A stretch of DNA of 64,000 bases from Mycolicibacterium iranicum (GTDB taxonomy: Bacteria > Actinomycetota > Actinomycetes > Mycobacteriales > Mycobacteriaceae): the NCBI RefSeq assembly GCF_002101705.1, contig NZ_LQPC01000026.1, forward strand, positions 248,001 to 312,000, given 5' to 3'. Shown piece by piece: positions 1 to 8,383 of this stretch (the stretch's first letter is position 1; the number at the start of each line of letters is the position of its first letter). A program made the position numbers and the translations under genes. The notes under the pieces were generated by a model. It was not told where the DNA came from. It was given only the letters and a program-made list of their open reading frames with translations, and did no database searches.

Positions 1-1187
1 CCGTTCTGTACGACCTCCCATGGACGACCGGTCCGATACGGCCCGCCGAGGTACCACTCGACAGTCCGCTGCTGTGGGCTGCCGCACTCGCAGGCGGTGG
101 CGTCTCTGTGGTGCTGGCGGGACGGCTTCGCAGCATGGGCCGCGTGTCGGCGCTGGCACCCGCGGCGCTGACGCTGGTTGCGTTGAGTGCGTCGCTGATC
201 ATGCTGGTCGGCACGTTCGCGACGGCGCCGATGCGCCGCGGCGTGGGGTCGCTGGCAATGATCAACGTGGACCGGCTCGCGGGCACCCGTGTGTGTGGGC
301 TCGCCGACGACATCGAACTGTTGCCCGATGGTCCGGTGTTGACGTCGACCCAAGCCGAAGAACAGACCGCCGGTTTCACGCGACGGTCGGGCTACTTTCC
401 CGGTGCGCCGCCACCGGATCCGCCGGGCCTGAACACCTCGGCCTTCCTGTGGGGTAGCCGGGCCGCCGGCGCGCAGACCACAGGCGAGATCACCACCCAA
501 TGGTTCGATCTGCCCCCGTTGACACCCGATGCCGGTGTGGCACTGTCGGTTTCAGGCCGGGCCTCCGGTGCGAACGCACTGATTCTGGAGTTCGGCAAAG
601 GCGATGGAGCAGACGTCGATGTGCTGGGGGCGAGTACCGTCGTCGACCGGCCCGCCGTCGACGAAGACCCCGCGCACCCGCTGTGGCGGTCACTGGGTGT
701 CGACGCCGCCGAGGTGCCCGCGGGGGCCAACAGGGTGCGGGTGCGCGCAATCGACGGCCGCACCGACGAGGTGGGCTGGCTGGCATTCACCGGGCCGCGA
801 TTGCGCTACGTCGTGCCGCTCAACGACTTCCTGGCCGACAACGGGCCGGTGCTGGTCAGCTGGCCGCAGTCGTTTCTGTTCCCCTGCGTCCGCGACATCC
901 CCATGGTGTCGGGTGGCGTGGCCGAAACGCCGCGCGCCGTCATCGAATCGCCGCGGCCCTGGCTGACCGACGACCGCAACGCCGAGATCGGCGGGACCTT
1001 CGCCGGGCTCGTCGAGTTCGAACCGCTGAACGAGATTCCGAGCAGATTGGTGGGCCACCCCGAGCTCGACTGGGGCTCGGTCAGGATCCCCGGGGATACG
1101 GCTTCGCCAAATGCTTACGCACGCACCACAACCCGCAGGCAGGTGTGGGGTGTCGGCGCGCTGCGCGGCATCCGTCCCAGCGTCTAG
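1..1187 (+). CDS. Arabinosyltransferase, C-terminal part (emb-like), 5' truncated by the window
   Basis: The frame is open from the first bases, so the N-terminal membrane part lies outside the window. About 394 codons are visible. Two short hydrophobic stretches near the start precede a long extracytoplasmic region of the type found at the C-terminus of EmbA/EmbB/EmbC (carbohydrate-binding-like domain ending in a GxRxxRPSV-like tail). Such enzymes add arabinofuranose from decaprenyl-phospho-arabinose to arabinogalactan or lipoarabinomannan outside the membrane. Its position next to menA rather than in the embCAB cluster suggests an additional paralogue. The stop codon overlaps the convergent small gene through CTAG. 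Confidence 0.82.
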   Translation, partial: VLYDLPWTTGPIRPAEVPLDSPLLWAAALAGGGVSVVLAGRLRSMGRVSALAPAALTLVALSASLIMLVGTFATAPMRRGVGSLAMINVDRLAGTRVCGLADDIELLPDGPVLTSTQAEEQTAGFTRRSGYFPGAPPPDPPGLNTSAFLWGSRAAGAQTTGEITTQWFDLPPLTPDAGVALSVSGRASGANALILEFGKGDGADVDVLGASTVVDRPAVDEDPAHPLWRSLGVDAAEVPAGANRVRVRAIDGRTDEVGWLAFTGPRLRYVVPLNDFLADNGPVLVSWPQSFLFPCVRDIPMVSGGVAETPRAVIESPRPWLTDDRNAEIGGTFAGLVEFEPLNEIPSRLVGHPELDWGSVRIPGDTASPNAYARTTTRRQVWGVGALRGIRPSV

Positions 1188-1390
1188 ACCTCGTCGGATT
1201 CCCCGGCGGCGCGCCGCGCGCCGTCGCGGATCTCGAAAACGTCGGTGGCGAAGCCGCCGATCGCGTTCGCAACGTCCTTGACCGCGGTGGTGATGATCGA
1301 TGTGATCTCCCCGACCGTCGACGCGCCCGCGCCGACGATCTCTTGCACCGCATCCTTGCCGATCTCGGCCTTGCTGAGCCGGTCATCCAT
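1184..1390 (-). CDS. Small conserved hypothetical protein, 68 aa
   Basis: The ATG at 1390 ([13 protein letters not shown]) is preferred over an upstream in-frame start. The product is a soluble, partly amphipathic protein rich in Ala, Val and Ile, with no signal peptide or obvious motif. Its TAG stop overlaps the stop of the convergent emb-like gene in the shared tetranucleotide CTAG. It is divergent from menA, whose GTG start lies 42 bases away, so the two may share a promoter region. The coding strand shows typical third-position GC. The function is unknown. Confidence 0.6.
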   Translation of the reverse strand: MDDRLSKAEIGKDAVQEIVGAGASTVGEITSIITTAVKDVANAIGGFATDVFEIRDGARRAAGESDEV

Positions 1391-1432
1391 GCGCCCAGTG
1401 TGCCACGGCCGGCACCTGCAAGACTGACCGTC

Positions 1433-2302
1433 GTGGCCACTTTCGCCCAATGGGTCGAGGGAGCGCGTCCCCGCACGCTGCCCAACGCCGTCGCACCCGT
1501 CGTCGCAGGGACGGGCGCCGCGGCGTGGCTCGGCGCCGCATCATGGTGGAAAGCGCTGCTCGCACTGCTCGTCGCCGTCGGCTTCATCGTCGGGGTGAAC
1601 TACGCCAACGACTACTCCGACGGCATCCGCGGCACCGACGACGTGCGCGCTGGACCGCTCCGGCTGGTCGGCTCCAAGGTGGCCGCGCCGAAAGCGGTGC
1701 TGACCGCGGCGATCATCGCTCTGGCCGTCGGTGCCGTCGCGGGACTGACGCTCGCATGGTTCTCCTCGCCGTGGCTGATCGCGGTTGGCGCGGCGTGCAT
1801 CGCCGGGGCGTGGCTCTACACGGGCGGCTCGAAGCCCTACGGCTATCTGGGGCTGGGTGAAGTCGCGGTGTTCGTGTTCTTCGGCCTGGTCGCGGTGCTC
1901 GGCACCCAGTACACGCAGGCCCTGCGCGTCGACTGGGTCGGATTGACGCTGGCGGTCGCGACGGGCTGCCTGTCGTCAGCGGTGCTGGTGGCCAACAATC
2001 TGCGGGACATCCCGACCGACAAGGTGTCGGGAAAGATCACGCTGGCGGTGCGACTCGGCGATGCGAAGACGCGGGTGCTGTTCCAGGCGCTGCTGGTCGT
2101 CGCGGTCCTGTTGACGCTGGCGCTGATGCTCGCAACGCCGTGGTGTGCCGCCGGTCTGGTGGCGCTGCCGCTGGCAGTGCGCGCCGCCAAGCCCGTCCGC
2201 AGTGGACTGGGCGGCAAGGATCTGATCCCGGTCCTCAAGAGCACCGGCCTGACGATGCTGGTGTGGGCGATCGCGGTCAGTGCCGCACTGGTCTTGGGCT
2301 AG
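1433..2302 (+). CDS. menA: 1,4-dihydroxy-2-naphthoate polyprenyltransferase MenA
   Basis: This is an integral membrane UbiA-superfamily prenyltransferase of 289 aa. It attaches the polyprenyl chain to 1,4-dihydroxy-2-naphthoate to make demethylmenaquinone. The Asp-rich prenyl-diphosphate motif is at residues 59-63 (NDYSD, followed by GIRGTDD), and the second conserved region appears as NNLRDIPTD. About eight or nine hydrophobic segments follow. The GTG at 1433 gives the family-typical N-terminus ([18 protein letters not shown]). The hexamer AAGACT seven bases before GTG could be a leaderless -10. The neighbourhood matches the menA region of M. tuberculosis. Confidence 0.93.
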   Translation: MATFAQWVEGARPRTLPNAVAPVVAGTGAAAWLGAASWWKALLALLVAVGFIVGVNYANDYSDGIRGTDDVRAGPLRLVGSKVAAPKAVLTAAIIALAVGAVAGLTLAWFSSPWLIAVGAACIAGAWLYTGGSKPYGYLGLGEVAVFVFFGLVAVLGTQYTQALRVDWVGLTLAVATGCLSSAVLVANNLRDIPTDKVSGKITLAVRLGDAKTRVLFQALLVVAVLLTLALMLATPWCAAGLVALPLAVRAAKPVRSGLGGKDLIPVLKSTGLTMLVWAIAVSAALVLG

Positions 2303-2387
2303 CTCTGGCGCCGTCAGGGTAATCCGGCGCGCCCGGCGACGCTGAGCGTCGGTTTGCGCGCCGGATCCGCGTGGTACACGCCCCGGG

Positions 2388-3389
2388 ATGACTGCTGCGC
2401 CGATGCCCCGACAATCCGACGATGCCCGCGCGGCCCAGCGGGTGGTCGCGGCCCTGGCCGATGCGTTCTCGGCCAAGGTCGTGGGACAGGAGCATCTGCG
2501 CGAGACCCTGCTGATCGGCTTACTGGCGGGCGGGCACATTCTGCTCGAAAGCGTGCCCGGCCTGGCGAAGACGACCGCCGCCCGGGTGATCGCCGAATCG
2601 ATCGACGGACAGTTCCGGCGTATCCAGTGCACCCCCGACCTGCTGCCCAGCGACATCATCGGCACGCAGATCTACGACGCCACCACTACATCGTTCGTGA
2701 CGCAGCTCGGCCCGGTGCACGCGAATGTGGTGCTCCTCGACGAGATCAACCGCTCCAGCGCCAAGACGCAGAGCGCCATGCTCGAGGCGATGGAGGAACG
2801 CCAGACCACCATCGCAGGCACGGAATACCCGATCCCCGAACCGTTTCTGGTCATCGCGACGCAGAACCCGGTCGACCAAGAGGGCACGTACGCGCTGTCG
2901 GAGGCCCAGACCGACCGGTTCCTGCTGAAGGAGATCGTGCGGTATCCCTCCCCAGAGGAGGAGGTCGAGGTGATGTCGCGTCTCGACGCGGGGATCTTCG
3001 ACAAAGACCGTCTCAGCCGGCCCGTCGCGACGCTCGAAGACGTGCGGCGCCTGCAGAAGTTCGCCCACGACGTCTACATGAGCCGCGACCTGATGCTCTA
3101 CGCGAGCCGCCTGGTAGGCGTGACCCGCGACCCGGGCAGCTACCTGCCCAGCCAGCTCGCCAGGCTCATCGAGTACGGCGCCAGCCCTCGCGCCACCATC
3201 GCGCTGTGCACGTCGGCGCGCGCACTGGCGGTGCTCAAAGGCCGGGATCACGTGATCCCACAAGACATCGCCGACCTCGCCCACCGCGTGCTGCAGCACC
3301 GGCTGATACTCGGATTCGAGGCGGCCAGCGCAGGCATCACTCCCACCCGGGTCATCGACGCCGTGCTGCAGGCGGTTCGGGTTCCCTGA
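2388..3389 (+). CDS. MoxR-family AAA+ ATPase
   Basis: This cytoplasmic 333-aa AAA+ ATPase belongs to the MoxR class, which is thought to act as a chaperone for partner VWA and DUF58 proteins encoded beside it. The Walker A region is at residues 55-63 (SVPGLAKTT, a MoxR-style variant with Ala before Lys). Walker B is at 114-121 (VVLLDEIN), sensor 1 at 157-161 (ATQNP), and an arginine-finger region lies in EAQTDRF near 172-178. It is the first gene of a tightly packed six-gene operon ending at 7297. The ATG at 2388 has no strong Shine-Dalgarno; the call rests on length and family match. Confidence 0.93.
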   Translation: MTAAPMPRQSDDARAAQRVVAALADAFSAKVVGQEHLRETLLIGLLAGGHILLESVPGLAKTTAARVIAESIDGQFRRIQCTPDLLPSDIIGTQIYDATTTSFVTQLGPVHANVVLLDEINRSSAKTQSAMLEAMEERQTTIAGTEYPIPEPFLVIATQNPVDQEGTYALSEAQTDRFLLKEIVRYPSPEEEVEVMSRLDAGIFDKDRLSRPVATLEDVRRLQKFAHDVYMSRDLMLYASRLVGVTRDPGSYLPSQLARLIEYGASPRATIALCTSARALAVLKGRDHVIPQDIADLAHRVLQHRLILGFEAASAGITPTRVIDAVLQAVRVP

Positions 3390-3402
3390 GCGGCGGCACA
3401 GA

Positions 3403-4263
3403 TTGGGCAAGCATCTCAACAGGGCCAGAGCGTATTTCGGCACCGACACCCGCGGCATGCTCGAAGGCGGCCGCCACGCGCTGTTGCACACACGAACCAT
3501 GGAGTTCGACGAGCTGCGGCCTTACGTTCCCGGCGACGACGTACGCGACATCGACTGGAAGGCCTCCGCACGCTCGGCGAGCGTGCTGATCAAGCGCTTC
3601 GTCTCCGAGAAGCACCACAAGGTGCTCCTGGTCGCCGACGCCGGGCGCAACATGGTGGCACTGGCCCCGGACGGCGAACGCAAATGCGAAGTGGCTCTAC
3701 ATGTTCTGGGCACCATCGGACTGATAACACTGGGCCGTGCCGACGAGATCGGCATGGTGTACGGGGACGCACGCGGCAGCCTGCGGGTGCGTCAGAGCCA
3801 CGGCGAGAACCACATCGAGAGCATGTTGACCAGTTACCAGAGTCATGCCGGTCAGCATGGCCCGAGCGACATCGTCGCCCAGTTGACTTACGTGGCAACG
3901 CATTACCGCCATTCGATGCTGATCGTCGTGGTGTCGGATGAGCCGGAGCCGGATGAGCGGCTCGACGACGCGCTGAAACGTCTGACGGGGCGGCACGATG
4001 TGCTGTGGACGATGGTCGCCGACATGCCCGCGGCAGGCGTCAAGGACGGCGGGTACGACGTCGCCACGGGTAAGCCGGTGCTGGGCCCGGCCGCGATGGA
4101 TCCGCGGGTGATCGCCGCCTACGAACGGGCCGAGGAACGGCGCCGCAAGCGGCTGGGCGAGCTCATGGCCTCGCATGCCGTTCCGCACACCGTCATATCG
4201 GGGTCGGGGCAGATTCGCCGGGCGGTCAGCGACATGACCAGGGTGTGGTCTCGTGCCGGATGA
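3403..4263 (+). CDS. DUF58 domain-containing protein
   Basis: The product has 286 aa with the DUF58 signature around residues 37-55 (DELRPYVPGDDVRDIDW) followed by a vWA-like fold. DUF58 proteins accompany MoxR ATPases in putative membrane-associated complexes linked to cell-envelope stability or stress tolerance in other bacteria. The only plausible start that keeps the N-terminus without entering moxR is the TTG at 3403, 13 bases after the moxR stop. The 3' end overlaps the next gene by 11 bases, indicating translational coupling. The molecular role is inferred from family and context only. Confidence 0.85.
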   Translation: MGKHLNRARAYFGTDTRGMLEGGRHALLHTRTMEFDELRPYVPGDDVRDIDWKASARSASVLIKRFVSEKHHKVLLVADAGRNMVALAPDGERKCEVALHVLGTIGLITLGRADEIGMVYGDARGSLRVRQSHGENHIESMLTSYQSHAGQHGPSDIVAQLTYVATHYRHSMLIVVVSDEPEPDERLDDALKRLTGRHDVLWTMVADMPAAGVKDGGYDVATGKPVLGPAAMDPRVIAAYERAEERRRKRLGELMASHAVPHTVISGSGQIRRAVSDMTRVWSRAG

Positions 4264-4726
4264 TCTTCTCGAGTTCGTCGGTGCTCCGCCCGGCTACTCG
4301 CTGCTGTGGCTGTGGCTCGGACTAGCGCTGCTGATGCTCGTCATCGGTTGGTTCGCACTGGTTCTGGTAGCCACGATGCCGTCGCACCGGCTGCGCAAAA
4401 TTCCCGGCGTCGAGGAGCTGCACGGGCGGTTGCTGAGACATCGATTCGCCAAGACTGTCAGCACGATCACGCGACGGCACCGCGACGGCGAGCTGTCGCC
4501 CGAGCAGGCCAGCGCGGCGTTGAGCTGCACCCTGCGCAGTTTCCTGCACCAGGCCACCGGCATTGGCGCGCAGTACATGCAGTTGGGTGCCATTGCCACA
4601 GGTGATCTCGCGCCCGCGGCGCCGATGCTGGAGGCCCTGGGCAGCGCGCAGTTCGACAGGGCGTCGACCGTGGACGTCGGCACGCTGGGCGATCAAACCG
4701 AAGAACTGATCCGCTCGTGGAGTTGA
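4253..4726 (+). CDS. Single-pass membrane protein of the MoxR operon
   Basis: This 157-aa protein has one N-terminal transmembrane segment at about residues 17-42, followed by a basic linker and a cytoplasmic helical domain. Its place between the DUF58 and first VWA genes is that of the DUF4381-like member of Bat/MoxR operons in other bacteria, although I cannot confirm that family by sequence. The GTG at 4253 overlaps the DUF58 stop, and the 3' end overlaps the next start by 10 bases. It is likely a membrane anchor or scaffold for the VWA proteins (inference). Confidence 0.75.
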   Translation: MPDDLLEFVGAPPGYSLLWLWLGLALLMLVIGWFALVLVATMPSHRLRKIPGVEELHGRLLRHRFAKTVSTITRRHRDGELSPEQASAALSCTLRSFLHQATGIGAQYMQLGAIATGDLAPAAPMLEALGSAQFDRASTVDVGTLGDQTEELIRSWS

Positions 4727-5676
4727 TGTGGTGGCCGGTCGCGGCCGCCGGACTGGGCGCCGTGATCCTGGTGATCGCACTGGCGGTGCTGGTGCCGATC
4801 AAGGGCGGTCAGGAACGCCGGCTGCCGCTGGCCAACACAGCGCGTCTGACCCGGCTGCCCGAATACCGGGCAGTCGTGCGCAGGCAGATGCGGGCGGCGG
4901 CAGTCGCCATCGCATTACTGATACTGCTGTGCGCCGCGACCGTCCTGGCCAGCGCTCGCCCCGTCGGAACCTTCTGGGACGCCGAGGCTTCCGCGCCGCG
5001 CGACGACATCATGCTGTGCGTGGGAGCACCCGCAGACGACGAAGCCACCGGCCAATTCCTCGGATACTTCGCGCGGCAGACGACCACCTACGGATCAGAA
5101 CGCATCGGATTGACCTCCCTGAACCGACGGCTGATTCCATTGACGCGTGACCATCAGTTCGCCGCGGGCCGGCTCGGTGACTTCGCACGGGCCGCACCGA
5201 CAGCGCCCGCGTTCAACGCACCCGTCGAGTACGACGACTACTCCCCCACGGTCGCGGATGCGCTGGCGTTGTGCCTGACCGGCTTCCCCGGCTTCCAAGC
5301 CGCCGGCGACACCCGGCGATCCCTGATCTATCTGGGACCAGGTGCGTTGCGCCCCCCTGACGACAACGCCCCCACGCTCTACACCGACACCCAGGTCATC
5401 GAGATGGCGCAGCGGGCCGGCCTTCAGATCAACGCCGTCGCGACGCCGGGCCGCGACACCGCGTCGCTCAGTGCGGTGACCGATGCGACCGGGGGCCGGT
5501 TCTTGCGGTATGACGCTGCTGACCTCGACGGGCAACTCGACGCCATCCGGGCGTCGGCCCCGTCGGCACCAGGGGACCGGGTCGACGCCAAAGAGGACTC
5601 CCCGGCTGCTGCCGTCGTCGCTGCACTCGCGTTGTCGGCGCTGCTCGGTGTCTCACTGCTGGCGGTCCGGCGATGA
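4717..5676 (+). CDS. VWA-like membrane protein (first of two)
   Basis: This 319-aa protein has hydrophobic segments near residues 6-27 and 61-81, a vWA-like extramembrane region, and a C-terminal transmembrane helix at about 295-315, the BatA/BatB architecture. The metal-ion-dependent adhesion site is degenerate: the first strand reads DDIMLCVGAPADD rather than DxSxS. The GTG at 4717 overlaps the previous gene and the 3' end overlaps the next by four bases (ATGA). It probably pairs with the following VWA protein under the MoxR ATPase. Confidence 0.78.
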   Translation: MELMWWPVAAAGLGAVILVIALAVLVPIKGGQERRLPLANTARLTRLPEYRAVVRRQMRAAAVAIALLILLCAATVLASARPVGTFWDAEASAPRDDIMLCVGAPADDEATGQFLGYFARQTTTYGSERIGLTSLNRRLIPLTRDHQFAAGRLGDFARAAPTAPAFNAPVEYDDYSPTVADALALCLTGFPGFQAAGDTRRSLIYLGPGALRPPDDNAPTLYTDTQVIEMAQRAGLQINAVATPGRDTASLSAVTDATGGRFLRYDAADLDGQLDAIRASAPSAPGDRVDAKEDSPAAAVVAALALSALLGVSLLAVRR

Positions 5677-6584
5677 CCTTCGAACCTGTGCTGCCGCCGC
5701 TCGTGCTGGCCTTCGCCGCGCTCGCCCTGGTCACGCTGCGTCTGCTCTCGCTGAGGCCGGCCAGTAAGGCAGGCCGTCAGACGCTGCTGCGGTGGTCGCT
5801 GACGACGGCAGCGATGGTGCTCGTGCTTCTGGCCGCGGCGCGCCCGGTGACGGGATCGACGGCCGAACCCGCGCCGGCTCAATCCTCGCAGACCGGCGCG
5901 AACGTGTACTTCCTCGTCGACAGATCGGCCGATTCTGCGATCACCGATTTTGGTGGCGCACCACGGATGTCAGGTATCCGGGACGACATCGAGGCGGTGA
6001 TCGACGCCCACCCCGGCGCGCGGTTCGCCCTCATCTCGTTTGCGGCACGGCCCGCGATCGATTGGCCGCTGTCTGCGGACGCGTGGAGCCTGACGCCCGT
6101 CGTCGAGGCGCTGAACCCCTATCCCGGCGCGGACAGTACCGAGGTGAATGCTGCAGCAGCCGCGAATGTTCTTCGTTATCAACTCATCTCGGCAGGACAG
6201 CAGTTCCCGCAGGCGGAGAATCTGGTCTACTACCTGGGTTCCGGGGCCGGTCGCTCCACGGTGCCGCAGGGCATTTTCGACACGCCTGCCGTCGACGGCG
6301 GCGCGGTCCTCGGTTACGGACCAGACCCCGGCGTAAACACCCTGCGCGACATCGCCGGCCAGCTGGACCTCCCGTTCATCGAGCGCGCACCGGGCGAAGC
6401 CCTGCCCCTTGGCGGCGACACATCGGATCAGGCGACCTCCACTGCCCCTGTGGAAGTCCCCGAACGCGCAGAGCTCTATTGGGTGCTGACGCTGCTGGCC
6501 TCGCTTCTTCTGCTTCCCGAGATCTACCTGACCGCACGGGATCTCCGCAAAGCCAGAGCCACCCGCAGGGAGGTGCTGCCATGA
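5673..6584 (+). CDS. VWA domain membrane protein (second of two)
   Basis: The product has 303 aa, with transmembrane segments near residues 7-26 and 40-57, a vWA domain starting at VYFLVDRSADS (about 77-87), and a C-terminal helix near 270-290. The DRSADS segment resembles DxSxS, so metal binding is more likely here than in the upstream paralogue. It overlaps both neighbours by four bases (ATGA), so six genes from 2388 to 7297 are likely co-translated. The role is unknown; MoxR-VWA operons have been tied to envelope stress or metal insertion elsewhere. Confidence 0.82.
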   Translation: MTFEPVLPPLVLAFAALALVTLRLLSLRPASKAGRQTLLRWSLTTAAMVLVLLAAARPVTGSTAEPAPAQSSQTGANVYFLVDRSADSAITDFGGAPRMSGIRDDIEAVIDAHPGARFALISFAARPAIDWPLSADAWSLTPVVEALNPYPGADSTEVNAAAAANVLRYQLISAGQQFPQAENLVYYLGSGAGRSTVPQGIFDTPAVDGGAVLGYGPDPGVNTLRDIAGQLDLPFIERAPGEALPLGGDTSDQATSTAPVEVPERAELYWVLTLLASLLLLPEIYLTARDLRKARATRREVLP

Positions 6585-7297
6585 CCCGACTGCCGGCCCG
6601 GATACGTGCGCGGCGACGGCTGCTGGCGTTGTCCGCGCTGCCCGCCATTGCTGTCGTCGTACTCGGCACAAAACTCATTTCGGTCGCCGTCGTCGGAGAT
6701 TCGGCGCGCGAACATTTTGAGGCGGGCAACATCGGCGCGCTACGCGAGGACGTGTCGCTGCTGCAGGTGCTCAACATCGTCGAGCCCGCGAACGCCCAGT
6801 GGGCGGCAGGCGGGCTCGCGGTTTTGGAAGATCGACTTGACGATGCGCAGGCCCAGTTCTCGGCGGCCCTGGCGAATATCGATGCGGCACAATCGTGTCC
6901 GGTGCGGGTGAATCTGGAACTCGTCACCGAACGCCAGGGCGACATCGATGCTTGGGAGGCCAGGCTCGACGAGGCCCGGCAGAACTACGAGAGTGCACTC
7001 ACCGTCATCGCCGAAGCCCCGCCCAGGTGCTTCGCAGACAACTCCGATCCCGATCCGCAGCGGCAGGCCGTCCGCCGAGACGCCGAGGCCCGCGTCCGCG
7101 CCAAGATCGCCGATTTGGGGACGGTGGCACCCCTCGCACCACCGTCCCCCCCGCCACCGGCGACTGCGCCCAACGCCGCCGCTGCGCCGCCCGTCCCCGC
7201 CGTCGACCCCAACGCGCCAACGGATCCGCGTCGCCTCGATCTCGGCGGCGATCCGCTGGAGGTTCTGCGCCAAGTTCTTCGCGATGCGGCGGGGTGA
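6581..7297 (+). CDS. TPR-like membrane-anchored protein
   Basis: The 238-aa product has a basic N-terminus, one transmembrane helix at about residues 14-37 and a helical region with TPR-like repeats (AANAQWAAGGLAVLEDR and neighbouring helices, roughly 50-150). A Pro/Ala-rich segment (about 185-215) and a short C-terminal helix follow. A TPR protein is the usual last member of Bat-type MoxR/VWA operons (BatC or BatE position). The ATG at 6581 overlaps the previous stop. The gene faces the SnoaL-like gene, with eight bases between the two stop codons. Confidence 0.75.
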   Translation: MTRLPARIRARRRLLALSALPAIAVVVLGTKLISVAVVGDSAREHFEAGNIGALREDVSLLQVLNIVEPANAQWAAGGLAVLEDRLDDAQAQFSAALANIDAAQSCPVRVNLELVTERQGDIDAWEARLDEARQNYESALTVIAEAPPRCFADNSDPDPQRQAVRRDAEARVRAKIADLGTVAPLAPPSPPPPATAPNAAAAPPVPAVDPNAPTDPRRLDLGGDPLEVLRQVLRDAAG

Positions 7298-7305
7298 GGA
7301 CTGCG

Positions 7306-7719
7306 CTAAGCGCGCGCGGTACTGGTCCAGTACTCGGCGATCTTGCCGTCGGAGATGCGCAGCAGATCGTTGCCCGTGAACCGCGCGGGCCCGTTCTTAC
7401 CCGAGCCCGTGGCAATCCAGTGAGCCGCCACCATGTCGCCGTCGACAATGGGTCCCACGTCGACCGCGAACACCAGCTCCTTGAGCGTGGTGCGCGTCCG
7501 ATCGACGGCTGTCTGCAGTTCGGCGGGGCCACGCACGTCGTGAGTCGGCCAGTGTCCGACGAAGTCGGGCGTGACCAGCTGCGGCGCGATGCGGTGTCCC
7601 GCCCACAATTCCTCGATCCAGCGCTTATACAGTCGCTGGCCAACCATTCGCCTGGGGCTACTCATGCCAATGGGGCTCGTCATGCCTCTCGGACGGGTCA
7701 TGACCTGCGGATTAGTCAT
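7306..7719 (-). CDS. SnoaL-like / NTF2-fold polyketide cyclase family protein
   Basis: The body (from RLYKRWIEELWAGHR to the end) fits the SnoaL-like NTF2 fold used by ester cyclases and small hydrolase/isomerase proteins, with characteristic HWIATGSG and GKIAEYW stretches. The true start is uncertain because the 5' end is a tandem array of four 18-bp units, each opening with ATG (7719, 7701, 7683, 7665), followed by another ATG at 7647. An in-frame start also exists at 7740. A TAAGAT hexamer upstream could be the -10. The substrate is unknown. Confidence 0.72.
   Translation of the reverse strand: MTNPQVMTRPRGMTSPIGMSSPRRMVGQRLYKRWIEELWAGHRIAPQLVTPDFVGHWPTHDVRGPAELQTAVDRTRTTLKELVFAVDVGPIVDGDMVAAHWIATGSGKNGPARFTGNDLLRISDGKIAEYWTSTARA
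7648..7719 (-). repeat. Four tandem 18-bp units, each starting with ATG
   Basis: On the minus strand the units encode MTNPQV, MTRPRG, MTSPIG and MSSPRR, i.e. M-(T/S)-x-P-x-x four times. The array sits at the very 5' end of the SnoaL-like gene, so it multiplies possible start codons in the same frame. Confidence 0.85.
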
Positions 7720-7784
7720 ACATTTCGGTTTACCCACCACGAAACGCAGCTAAGCCCAGAATCTTACAAATTCGTCATACGGCG

Positions 7785-8141
7785 TCAGCTGCCGGCCGGA
7801 CCACCCTCAGGGTCGCGGCCCGGCGCCTCGGAACCATCCCCGCCGCCGTGCCCACGCAGCCGCGACTGGAGCTGTTCCCGGTCGCGGCGCCGCCGTTCGT
7901 CCATCAGCGCGATACTCGCGGTGGCTCGCCGCCGCAACGGACTGAAGACCCAGATGCCCAGCGGCAGAGCTATCACGATGGCGAACAGCAAAGCCACCAC
8001 GATAGGGAATTCACGAATTCCGATCAGGTGGCCGATCCCCAGAATCGCCGCCGTCATCACCGCAACAAGCAGAAGCCGCGCCACCACGTAGGCGAGCACA
8101 TCCAGATACGGCCGGGAGGCGGGTCGCGGGTTCTCGGACAC
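7785..8141 (-). CDS. DUF4229 family membrane protein
   Basis: This 118-aa protein has two transmembrane helices (about residues 15-38 and 46-68) and a charged cytoplasmic C-terminus rich in Arg, Gly and Asp. Size, topology and neighbourhood fit DUF4229, Rv0531-like. The GTG at 8141 (MSENPRPASRPYLDV) is used. It is divergent from the small membrane gene at 8191, with 49 bases between starts. The function is unknown. Confidence 0.75.
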   Translation of the reverse strand: MSENPRPASRPYLDVLAYVVARLLLVAVMTAAILGIGHLIGIREFPIVVALLFAIVIALPLGIWVFSPLRRRATASIALMDERRRRDREQLQSRLRGHGGGDGSEAPGRDPEGGPAGS

Positions 8142-8190
8142 GGATCTGAGCCTACCGATGGCGCGTATATTGACAGGAAGGAGGTTTTGA

Positions 8191-8355
8191 GTGGCTTATC
8201 TGCTCCTGATTCTTGTCTTGGCCGCGGTGGTCTACATCGTCTGGCGAGTGGTCCGGATGAACGCGCAACGACCGCGCACGCGGACGATCGGACCCGACGA
8301 CGACCCAGAGTTTCTGCGTCGGATCAATCCGCGCGACGATCAACCAAGGTCCTGA
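8191..8355 (+). CDS. Small membrane protein, 54 aa (Rv0530A-like)
   Basis: A GTG start is preceded by a near-perfect Shine-Dalgarno (AAGGAGGT) and by a TATATT hexamer at about 8166. The peptide has one hydrophobic segment (residues 2-19) followed by a basic and then acidic tail ending FLRRINPRDDQPRS. Size and position match a small protein annotated beside Rv0530 in M. tuberculosis (recalled). It converges on the MinD-like gene with 28 bases between ends. Function is unknown. Confidence 0.75.
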   Translation: MAYLLLILVLAAVVYIVWRVVRMNAQRPRTRTIGPDDDPEFLRRINPRDDQPRS

Positions 8356-8383
8356 CGAGACGTGACTGCGTAAGACCCGACCG

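Noticed and set aside
500..1432. Upstream extension of menA in the same frame
   Set aside because: It overlaps the emb-like gene and is Arg-rich nonsense; MenA begins at GTG 1433.
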